Positions 29,550-36,911 of a stretch of 64,000 nucleotides of DNA are shown here, one piece after another. The stretch lies in contig CAHJWI010000009.1 of the NCBI GenBank assembly GCA_903642225.1, positions 1-64,000 on the forward strand, written 5' to 3'. The position numbers were made by a program, and so were the translations under genes. Position 1 is the stretch's first letter. Every line of letters starts with the position of its first letter. This DNA comes from Acidobacteriaceae bacterium. GTDB taxonomy: Bacteria > Acidobacteriota > Terriglobia > Terriglobales > Acidobacteriaceae. The notes beneath the pieces are model-generated. The model saw nothing but the letters and a program-made list of their open reading frames with translations. It searched no databases and was not told the DNA's origin.

Positions 29550-31415
29550 ATGAGTGCAGTTCGTGAAGTGATGAAGATGAGTGGAAAAGTTGTGCTGGCA
29601 TCGATCGCCGTCATGCCGTGCATCCTCGCCCAGGGCGTGGCGAAAAAGATCGTGAAAACGGATGCTGACCTGCCGCGGTACAGCTATCCGCTGGCGGTGG
29701 CGCCGAGTGCACTTGTGATCGCAGACGACGCCACCTTCAACGCTTTTGCGGCAAAGGTGGATGCGGACGTGCGCACGACACTGGACGGGTACGACATTGC
29801 CGACAAAGCGACCATGCGGCAGTTGCTGCAGGAGCGGGCGTCCTACTCGTTGCTGACAAATGACAGTGCGGCCGCACTGGGTGCGCTGGCGAAGCTTCGC
29901 ACGCTGGATGAGAAGCCGTCGGCGATGGCCACCTCGGGGTTGCTCGACCGCCAGATTGCCGAGGCACGCGTAGAGACGGGAGCAGTTGCAGGGCCGGCGT
30001 ACGAGGCCGCGTTCCAAAAGCACTTTGCAGCGGCGGTGAATGCGCTGCCATGGGACCTTGCGCAGGAGCGTGTGAAGGGATTGAAGCGGTCGTACCAGAT
30101 CATTTCGCCCACATTGGTGGTGGGATCATTGAAGGCAAATGCCGACTCGGCGGTCGCCAAGACGGGAGCGATCGATTTTGCGGGTGCCCTTGGTTTGATC
30201 AACGGGCGGGTGGCGCTGCAAGTACGACTGCCCGAAAAACGTGCCATCCTGGCAGTGGTGACGCCGTATATTTCGGCACATACCGAAGCCAAGCCGGACA
30301 TTTGGGCGGCGCGTGATGTGACGTTAACGGCTGTCGACAAGCTGACGCCGGTACGAATTGCCATCTGGGATTCCGGTGTCGACACGTCGCTTTACCCGGC
30401 GCAGTTGTACACCGACCCGACACCTGGCGAACACAGCGCACACGGGTTGGCGTTTGACATGCAGGGTGCCGTGTATCCCGGCGACTTGCAGCCGCTGACG
30501 GATGCGCAGAAAGCCGCTTACCCGCAGGTGTTGAAGCTGTCGCAGGGCTTGGACGATCTGCAGAACAACATCGATTCGCCAGAGGCCGCATCGACGCGGA
30601 CGTACCTGTCGAGCACACCACCGGACCAGCTTGCACCGTTCATGAAGACCATGACCTTTATCGGTCAGTACACGCATGGGACGCATGTGGCCGGCATTGC
30701 GGTGAAGGGCAATCCAGCGGCGAGGCTGGTGGTGGCCCAGTTCAACGACGGCCTGCCGGACCTGCCCTTTGCACCGACAGTAGCTTGGGCGGAAAAGTTC
30801 AAGAGCAACTTCGCCATGCTGGGCGACTACTTTAAAATGCATGACGTGCGCGTGGTGAACATGAGCTGGGCCGACAGCCAAAGCGAGTTTGAGGAGTGGC
30901 TGACAAAGACGAGCACGGAGAAGGATCCGGCAAAGCGGAAGGCGATGGCCGGCGAGGTGTATGCCGTGTGGCGCGATGCGGTGGAGGGTGCGATCAAGCG
31001 TGCACCGAATACGCTGTTCGTGTGTGCCGCTGGCAACAGCAACAGCAATGCCGCGTTTCTTGGCGATGTGCCGGCATCGCTGCACCTGCCAAACCTGGTG
31101 ACAGTGGGCGCAGTCGACCAGGCTGGTGAGGAGACATCATTCACCAGCTATGGCGACACGGTGCTGCTGGATGCGAACGGCTACCGCGTGCCGAGCTTTG
31201 TGCCGGGAGGAACGGTGCTCAAGGAGTCCGGCACCTCTATGGCCTCGCCCAACGTGGTGAACCTTGCGGCCAAGCTGATTGCGCTGAAACCGAAGCTGAC
31301 GCCGGAGCAGACGATTGCGCTGATGCGGAAAGGTGCCACGGCGAGTGCGAACGGCCGTCTGCATGTCATTGACCCAAAAGCAACGGTAGCCTTGCTGCAG
31401 ACTCAGGGCCAATAA
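29550..31415 (+). CDS. secreted subtilisin-like serine protease (S8 family)
   Basis: A 621-residue exported protease. The N-terminal signal segment (VVLASIAVMPCILAQG) is followed by about 220 residues without a recognised motif, possibly a propeptide or substrate-binding region. The S8 triad then follows: Asp in VRIAIWDSGVD, His in YTHGTHVAGIAV, the oxyanion Asn in FVCAAGNSNSNA and Ser in SGTSMASPNVVNLAA. All catalytic residues are present. The ATG at 29550 has GGGAG six bases upstream. The spacing between Asp and His is long (about 100 residues), showing an insertion in the catalytic domain. Confidence 0.9.
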   Translation: MSAVREVMKMSGKVVLASIAVMPCILAQGVAKKIVKTDADLPRYSYPLAVAPSALVIADDATFNAFAAKVDADVRTTLDGYDIADKATMRQLLQERASYSLLTNDSAAALGALAKLRTLDEKPSAMATSGLLDRQIAEARVETGAVAGPAYEAAFQKHFAAAVNALPWDLAQERVKGLKRSYQIISPTLVVGSLKANADSAVAKTGAIDFAGALGLINGRVALQVRLPEKRAILAVVTPYISAHTEAKPDIWAARDVTLTAVDKLTPVRIAIWDSGVDTSLYPAQLYTDPTPGEHSAHGLAFDMQGAVYPGDLQPLTDAQKAAYPQVLKLSQGLDDLQNNIDSPEAASTRTYLSSTPPDQLAPFMKTMTFIGQYTHGTHVAGIAVKGNPAARLVVAQFNDGLPDLPFAPTVAWAEKFKSNFAMLGDYFKMHDVRVVNMSWADSQSEFEEWLTKTSTEKDPAKRKAMAGEVYAVWRDAVEGAIKRAPNTLFVCAAGNSNSNAAFLGDVPASLHLPNLVTVGAVDQAGEETSFTSYGDTVLLDANGYRVPSFVPGGTVLKESGTSMASPNVVNLAAKLIALKPKLTPEQTIALMRKGATASANGRLHVIDPKATVALLQTQGQ

Positions 31416-31432
31416 GCTAACGAACAGTCAAC

Positions 31433-31462
31433 AAGCCGCTCTAAGCCGCTCTTTGCCGCTTC
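31433..31462. repeat. short decamer tandem repeat
   Basis: AAGCCGCTCT occurs twice in tandem (31433-31442, 31443-31452), followed by a degenerate third copy TTGCCGCTTC. It lies in the convergent gap after the protease gene. Confidence 0.6.
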
Positions 31463-31558
31463 GAAGACACCTTATGTCAGTGGCAAAACGCTCAGTAAAG
31501 AGTGGCAAGATATCGCGGCCCATGTGCTTTCGCACGGGCGACTCACCTCCGTGAGGAC

Positions 31559-33229
31559 TCAGCGGCCAAGAGCTGTCAAAGATCTGGCCGGCAGTGTCGT
31601 GCCCATCAGGGCGAACAAACGCAATGCCATCTCTCCACCGCCAAGGGTATGCAGGGAGGCATTCTGCAGTGGACCGACGCCTTGCACCTGGCGCATGCGG
31701 GTTTCGAACTGGGCGGAGAGGGCGCGGTCGAAGCCTTCGGAGATGAAGAGGGTTTTGTCTTCGAGCGTGAGGACAACGTCGCCCTCTGGCGTGGTGTAGA
31801 GCTGGTGGTCGTCATCGCCGTTTTGTTGCGAGACACGCTGCAGGTGGTCGTACTTGCGCGCGAGCTGCGTGGCATACACGCGTAGAAAGCTGCGGGCGGA
31901 GTCGCGGTTCTGCCATCGGCTGAGATAGAGCAGGCCGAGGGAAGCGGTGGCCTTCTTTTCAGCCGGCGTCCCTGCCTTCTTCTGCGCGGCGTAGTAGATG
32001 CCGCCGTCCCATGCCTCGGCCAGAGGACCGGCAATCTGCTGGCCGCCGAACAGCTCCGCCGTCATGCGGACGTCGAGCTCACCCATCACCCCGATGTCGT
32101 AGGGCGTGTAGCCGGCCTTGTCGAGCAGGGGATGGATGTCTGGCATGGCGAGCACGGGGATCGGTGTGTGAGCGAGGTAGACGTCAGGATGCAGAATCTC
32201 GTGCGAGCTGGTGGGCGGGTGGTCCAGTGCGCCGGCGAAGGCGACGTCGGTGCCACCGTGTATGAGCAGTGCCTGCTCAAACGCTAGACCGCTGGTGTAG
32301 GGGAACAGCAGCGATTGCTGCAGCACGAGAGGCGCGCGGGAGAGGATGGGAGAGCTGCTGGTGTCACCGGAAAGTTCGGCAAGGCGGTCGCCGATTTCCG
32401 GCACGTCCTTCAGGGTTTTGCCCTGCGCGCGCAAGCCGTAATCGACGAACGAAACCATGGCCTGGCCTTCGGTTACGGCCTGGCGCGCGGTTGATCCCTC
32501 GTCAGTCTGGATCTGCAGGTTATCGCTGCGCTCGTCCTTGCTCATGGCATCCGGCTGCGGATTGCCCCACTTCTCCAGGCCCACATGGTCGTCCTGCAGG
32601 GCGTGGGTCAGTTCGTGCGCCATCACAGGCCGCTGGTCGTCGGCCTTCACCCAGTCCAGCAGGTTCACGGTGCGGGTCTTGGGGTCGTAAAAGCCGGCGA
32701 CCTGCTCTGTGAGCAGGCTGATCAGGAAAGGCTGCAGGTCGAAATCGCGATCGAGGAGACCAAACTTTTTCAGCACGAGCTCGGCGCGCTCCATGCGCTT
32801 GGCACCCTCATCCTCGTTCATTTTTTCGCGCAGAATTTTATTCACTTCTTCGCGGGTGCGGATGACACGCTTGATGGCATGGGTACTGGCCAGGTGCGTG
32901 TCCCTTGCGTCGAACGCAAAGATGTCGTCGATGGAGGCAAGCAGGTCCGCTGCTTCCTTTTTGGTCAGGTGGGTGTCGCCCGTGCCACTTGCGCTGGAGC
33001 CGTTGGACTGCGCCGCCCTTTGTGCGCCTTCCGTTCCAGCCGGCGGCGGTGGAGCGGTTTGCGCTGCGGCCGAAATGGAAGCGCAGAGCGCGAGAGCAAG
33101 CAGTGTGCGGCCGGCAAAAGTGCGGCAAGGTCCTGCGGCGGAAGGAAAGGCGGACACGATCAAAGCGGAAAGGACCTCAGTGGGAGTGGCGTGGGCGCAC
33201 GACGCGGACGGGTTACCGTATCCTGACAA
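31559..33229 (-). CDS. exported zincin-like protein with HELTH motif
   Basis: A protein of up to 556 residues. A hydrophobic signal-like stretch (TLLALALCASISAAAQ, about 42-57) is followed by a Pro/Gly-rich segment and then a mostly helical domain. The MAHELTHALQD sequence carries a HExxH zinc motif (His205, Glu206, His209), preceded by a GFYDPKTRTVNLLD strand as in many zincins. I recognise no named family; it is probably a periplasmic metallopeptidase or a metallopeptidase-like protein. The true start is unclear: the longest frame begins with TTG at 33229 in the region shared with the divergent ygfZ, and a downstream TTG or GTG near 33155-33160 would place the signal sequence closer to the N-terminus. 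Confidence 0.7.
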   Translation of the reverse strand: MSGYGNPSASCAHATPTEVLSALIVSAFPSAAGPCRTFAGRTLLALALCASISAAAQTAPPPPAGTEGAQRAAQSNGSSASGTGDTHLTKKEAADLLASIDDIFAFDARDTHLASTHAIKRVIRTREEVNKILREKMNEDEGAKRMERAELVLKKFGLLDRDFDLQPFLISLLTEQVAGFYDPKTRTVNLLDWVKADDQRPVMAHELTHALQDDHVGLEKWGNPQPDAMSKDERSDNLQIQTDEGSTARQAVTEGQAMVSFVDYGLRAQGKTLKDVPEIGDRLAELSGDTSSSPILSRAPLVLQQSLLFPYTSGLAFEQALLIHGGTDVAFAGALDHPPTSSHEILHPDVYLAHTPIPVLAMPDIHPLLDKAGYTPYDIGVMGELDVRMTAELFGGQQIAGPLAEAWDGGIYYAAQKKAGTPAEKKATASLGLLYLSRWQNRDSARSFLRVYATQLARKYDHLQRVSQQNGDDDHQLYTTPEGDVVLTLEDKTLFISEGFDRALSAQFETRMRQVQGVGPLQNASLHTLGGGEMALRLFALMGTTLPARSLTALGR

Positions 33230-33250
33230 GTGTAGAGGAATGGTGAAAAG

Positions 33251-34243
33251 GTGCAGCAGATACAGGAGTTAGACGCGGAGACTACGGCGCGGATAAGCGA
33301 AGGTCTGCATGCTCTGCGGACGGCGGCAGGATGGATGCCACTGGTAGACACTGGCTGGATCGCGGTGACCGGAGACGACCGCGTGCGCTGGTTGAACGGC
33401 ATGGTGACGAACAGCGTGCAGGCGCTGCAGCCTGGTAACGGCGCATACACGTTTCTGCTGAGTGCACAGGGCCGCATCCAGGGAGACTGCACCGTGTGGG
33501 CCGAGGCCGACCGGCTGCTGCTGGAGACGGACCGCTCCCAGGTAGAGCCCCTGATGACGCTGCTGGATAAGTTCATCATCATGGACGATGTGGAGCTGAC
33601 GCCGCTGGAGCGGGTGGGATACGCGCTGGCCGGCCCTGCAGCTGATGTGGTGCTGCAAGGGCTAAGGCTGCCTGTGCCGGGGGAGGACTTGCGCAGTGTC
33701 TACGCGCAGATGGAGGCCACGTCGGTGACGGTTCTGCGTGGGTTCTGTCCGGTGGTGCCGCGGTATGAGGTGTGGCTGCCGAAGGGTCAAATCGCGGACG
33801 ACCTGGGGCCAATGCTTGCGAGCGAGTCAGAGACCCCCGCGGCGAGCTTTGAGCTTCTGCGAGTGCTGGAAGAGCGGCCGGTGTTCGGTGTCGATCTGAA
33901 GGATCGCGATCTGCCGCAGGAGACCGCCCAAATGCGTGCCCTGCACTTCAACAAGGGCTGCTACCTGGGCCAGGAGATTGTTGAGCGCATACGGTCGCGT
34001 GGCCAGGTCCACCGTACGTTTGCCGCCTTTAAGCTACATGGTGGCACGCCACCCGCAGGAGCAGAGCTGATGGTGGAGGGAAAAACCGTGGGGACACTGA
34101 CCACAATAGCCGCTGAGCTGATTGAAGGAGAACGGCTGGCGCTTGGTTTCGTGCGACGGGAGGCCCTTGTGCGTGGGCAGCCGCTTACGTATGACGGTGG
34201 AACTGCGGAAGCGCGGGGCCGCTCGATCGCATCCAACCAGTGA
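33251..34243 (+). CDS. ygfZ: folate-binding YgfZ/GcvT-domain protein
   Basis: A 330-residue tetrahydrofolate-binding protein related to aminomethyltransferase GcvT. The family signature K-G-C-Y-x-G-Q-E is present in NKGCYLGQEIVERIRSRGQ (about residues 235-253), together with the N-terminal WIAVTGDDRVRWLNGMVTN. YgfZ supports repair or assembly of iron-sulfur proteins, including the tRNA-modifying MiaB in Escherichia coli. It starts with GTG at 33251, close to an AAAAGG sequence. It begins a same-strand run with DUF1844, an MBL hydrolase and ribF. Confidence 0.88.
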   Translation: MQQIQELDAETTARISEGLHALRTAAGWMPLVDTGWIAVTGDDRVRWLNGMVTNSVQALQPGNGAYTFLLSAQGRIQGDCTVWAEADRLLLETDRSQVEPLMTLLDKFIIMDDVELTPLERVGYALAGPAADVVLQGLRLPVPGEDLRSVYAQMEATSVTVLRGFCPVVPRYEVWLPKGQIADDLGPMLASESETPAASFELLRVLEERPVFGVDLKDRDLPQETAQMRALHFNKGCYLGQEIVERIRSRGQVHRTFAAFKLHGGTPPAGAELMVEGKTVGTLTTIAAELIEGERLALGFVRREALVRGQPLTYDGGTAEARGRSIASNQ

Positions 34244-34300
34244 TTCTAAAGACTTGACGGTCAGCGGAGTTCGCTGGCGGTAACGCGGGATGGGAGCAAC

Positions 34301-35071
34301 ATGTCGGAGCAGGATAAGCCTTTTGTGGTAAACGATCGACGGAAGTTTCGGTCGGATGGAGAGTTGCGCGATCCGGGCACTGTCGCGCCACGGGAGGAGA
34401 CGCCGGTGACGTCGCGTCCGGTAGATGCCTTTGAGAGCAGCGCACGTGTGATTCCATTTGCCGAAGCGCATGGGCGGGACCAGGCCCTGCCGCGTGAGGA
34501 GAGTCGAAATAGCGAACCGATACCAATCAACTCCGCTCACCTGATTACGCCGGTGCCGCAGCCGGAGGAGAACGCGCCGGCAGCCGGCGGCAGTCTCGGT
34601 GATCCTTATGCCGCGGAAGAGACGCTGCCGCCGGCACCGACGCCTGAAGAAGTGGCTCAGGTAAAGTCAGCCTATGAAGCGACGGCAGACCGGCTGGATA
34701 CGGTGATGCGTGCAAGCAACCCCGGCGCGGAGCACCTGCCGCCCATGGACTTTACGCGGCTGGTGCAAAGCGTGTACATGAGCGCCATGATGCAGCTGGG
34801 CGCGGGAACGCCGCAGGGTGAGCAGGCGCGCGTGGACCTGATGGGTGCCAAGCAGAGCATCGACATGCTTGCCGTGATTGCCGATAAGGGCGGCGCGAAT
34901 CTTGACGAGACGGAGACTCGCCTGATCGAGTCTGCCCTATTCGAACTCCGGATGGGCTTCCTGGAGATCACCCAACTGCTGGCGCGGCAGGCACAGCCGA
35001 AGTCTGGCGGACCGGGTGCTCCCTCCTTTGGCGGCGCGCCGGGCGCGGGTGGACCGCGCATCGTCTCGTAA
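34301..35071 (+). CDS. DUF1844 domain protein
   Basis: A 256-residue soluble protein. The first 110 residues are polar, Pro/Glu-rich and probably disordered. The C-terminal part is DUF1844: FTRLVQSVYMSAMMQLGAG, AKQSIDMLAVIADKG, then ETRLIESALFELRMGFLEIT, ending in a Gly/Pro-rich tail. DUF1844 proteins are widespread in Acidobacteriota and Deltaproteobacteria-like groups; their role is unknown. The ATG has GGGAG upstream. The stop is directly followed by the next gene's GTG start, implying coupling. Confidence 0.88.
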   Translation: MSEQDKPFVVNDRRKFRSDGELRDPGTVAPREETPVTSRPVDAFESSARVIPFAEAHGRDQALPREESRNSEPIPINSAHLITPVPQPEENAPAAGGSLGDPYAAEETLPPAPTPEEVAQVKSAYEATADRLDTVMRASNPGAEHLPPMDFTRLVQSVYMSAMMQLGAGTPQGEQARVDLMGAKQSIDMLAVIADKGGANLDETETRLIESALFELRMGFLEITQLLARQAQPKSGGPGAPSFGGAPGAGGPRIVS

Positions 35072-35881
35072 GTGGCGGCGATCCTAAACAAGGCTACTGA
35101 CGCCACCATGCTTTTCCTTGGGACAGGAACAAGCATGGGTGTACCCACGTTGGGCTGCGGCTGCGCTGTATGTCGATCGACCGATGTGCGGGATCGGCGG
35201 TCGCGATCCTCCGTCGCGGTGCAGTTCGCGGGGCATGTGGTCCTGATCGACACAGGGCCGGACTTTCGGGAGCAGATGTTGCGTGAAGGCGTTTCGCGCG
35301 TGGATGCAGTGTTCTACACGCATGGGCATGCCGACCACATTCTGGGTTTTGATGACTTGCGCCCATTAACATTTGGGAAAGACGAATTGACACCGCTGTA
35401 TGCGGATAGCACGACGGCAGACATTCTTGAGAGGGTATTTGAGTACACCTTTCGCAAGGTGGACCGCTACCCGACCAGTGCGCGGGTGGATCTTCGGCGG
35501 CTGTCGATTGCTCCCGGAACGAGCGTCGAGATCTTTGGCGTAGAGTTCGAGCGCATCCCTGTGACGCATGGCCGCACCACGATTGCCGGGTACCGGTTTG
35601 GCGGTGCGGCGTACCTGACGGATATGAGCGACATCCCACCGGAAAGCCTGGGCCGACTGCAAGGTCTGGACGTGCTGGTGTTGGATGCACTGCGCCGCGA
35701 GCCGCACCCCAGCCACAGCCATCTGGCGAACAGCGTGCAATTAGCGGAGTTGATCGGTGCGAAGCGCACGTACTTTACGCACATCAGCCATGACCTTGCA
35801 CAGGCCGAGATGGATGCTGAACTGCCAAGCCATATTCGGCTGGCGTACGACGGTCTCCGCGTGGAGTTCAAGATCGCATGA
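35072..35881 (+). CDS. MBL-fold metallohydrolase (PhnP-like)
   Basis: A 269-residue metallo-beta-lactamase-fold protein. LGTGTSMGVPTLGCGCAVC is the typical start of the PhnP/RNase Z-like subgroup, with Cys residues that may bind an extra zinc. The HxHxDH motif is YTHGHADHILGFDD, with later metal ligands in PVTHGRTT, LTDMSDI and THISHDL. Such enzymes hydrolyse phosphodiester or cyclic phosphate substrates; the exact one is unknown. The GTG at 35072 abuts the DUF1844 stop; an ATG at 35108 is an alternative. Its TGA overlaps the ribF ATG (ATGA). Confidence 0.88.
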   Translation: MAAILNKATDATMLFLGTGTSMGVPTLGCGCAVCRSTDVRDRRSRSSVAVQFAGHVVLIDTGPDFREQMLREGVSRVDAVFYTHGHADHILGFDDLRPLTFGKDELTPLYADSTTADILERVFEYTFRKVDRYPTSARVDLRRLSIAPGTSVEIFGVEFERIPVTHGRTTIAGYRFGGAAYLTDMSDIPPESLGRLQGLDVLVLDALRREPHPSHSHLANSVQLAELIGAKRTYFTHISHDLAQAEMDAELPSHIRLAYDGLRVEFKIA

Positions 35882-36864
35882 GCAGCACGGTCTACAGGGG
35901 TATGGGTGCGATTCCGGAGGGGCTTGGACCCAGTGTGGTCACGATCGGCAACTTCGATGGCGTGCACTGCGGACATCGCGCGGTGATTGCTGCGGTTGTT
36001 GCACGCGCGAAAGAACTTCGGTCGAGAGCGGTGCTGGTGACGTTCGATCCGCACCCGGCGGTGGTGCTTCGGCCGGAAAAGGCACCCAAACTGATCACGC
36101 CGCTACCTGAGAAACTGCGATTACTGTGCGAGTTGGGGTTGGATGCGGTGGTGGTTCTGCCCTTTGATGTGGAGCTGGCACGGACCTCAGCGCGAGAGTT
36201 TGCGGCAGGGCTGCTGCATGACCGGCTGCATGCCGTCGAGGTGCATGAGGGTGAGAACTTTCGATTTGGGTATCAGGCCGCCGCGGATATTGGCGGGCTG
36301 GTTGAGCTAGGGCAGCAGTTTGGCTTTGCCGTGGAGACGTACGAGCCGGTATTTGTCGATGGTGCACCCGTGTCGAGCAGCCGCATTCGCGCCGCAATAG
36401 CGGATGGGCAAATAACGTTGGCGCGCCATCTGCTGGGCCGCACTTTTAGCGTGTGCAGTACGCCGGCCCGGGGCCGCGGCTACGGCACCATGTACGCGGT
36501 GCCCACCGTGAACCTGGCGAGCTACGAGGGCCTGCTGCCGGCGCACGGCGTCTACGTCACGGAAATGGTGATCGGCACCGAACAGTTCGAAGGAGTCACA
36601 AACGTCGGGAACCGGCCGACATTTGGCGCAGATTCCTTTGCTGTCGAGAGCTACCTTTTACGCTTTCATGCCATCCCGTTGGACGAGACAACGCCGCTGC
36701 GGCTCACCTTCCTCCACCGCCTGCGAGGCGAGCGCAAGTGGCCCTCTCCAGAGGCGCTCAAGGTGCAAATCGGCACGGATGTGGGGCGTGCGGAACGGTA
36801 TTTCAGCCTGCGGCACGCTATGCGTCAGAGGCAGGCAGGCGCTACCTTGGGCTCGGTCGTATGA
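35878..36864 (+). CDS. ribF: bifunctional riboflavin kinase/FAD synthetase
   Basis: Makes FMN and FAD from riboflavin. The 328-residue protein has an N-terminal FAD-synthetase nucleotidyltransferase domain (VVTIGNFDGVHCGHRAVI, LVTFDPHP, and SSSRIRAAI) and a C-terminal riboflavin-kinase domain (GRGYGTMYAVPTVNL with the PTxN motif, and NVGNRPTF). The PTVN form keeps the key Thr and Asn. Its ATG overlaps the MBL gene's TGA. It converges with the PBP1A gene; there is no FMN riboswitch-like structure that I can identify. Confidence 0.95.
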   Translation: MSSTVYRGMGAIPEGLGPSVVTIGNFDGVHCGHRAVIAAVVARAKELRSRAVLVTFDPHPAVVLRPEKAPKLITPLPEKLRLLCELGLDAVVVLPFDVELARTSAREFAAGLLHDRLHAVEVHEGENFRFGYQAAADIGGLVELGQQFGFAVETYEPVFVDGAPVSSSRIRAAIADGQITLARHLLGRTFSVCSTPARGRGYGTMYAVPTVNLASYEGLLPAHGVYVTEMVIGTEQFEGVTNVGNRPTFGADSFAVESYLLRFHAIPLDETTPLRLTFLHRLRGERKWPSPEALKVQIGTDVGRAERYFSLRHAMRQRQAGATLGSVV

Positions 36865-36911
36865 GCTCATGAAGCGTCACTGTCTCGCAAGCTCCCGCCG
36901 GGTCTTCGTCG

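Noticed and set aside
31505-31555. Hairpins CTCAC-GGAG-GTGAG and CCCGTGC-GAAA-GCAC(AT)GGG downstream of the zincin-like gene as a terminator.
   Set aside because: Stems are short or interrupted and no T-run follows on the relevant strand.
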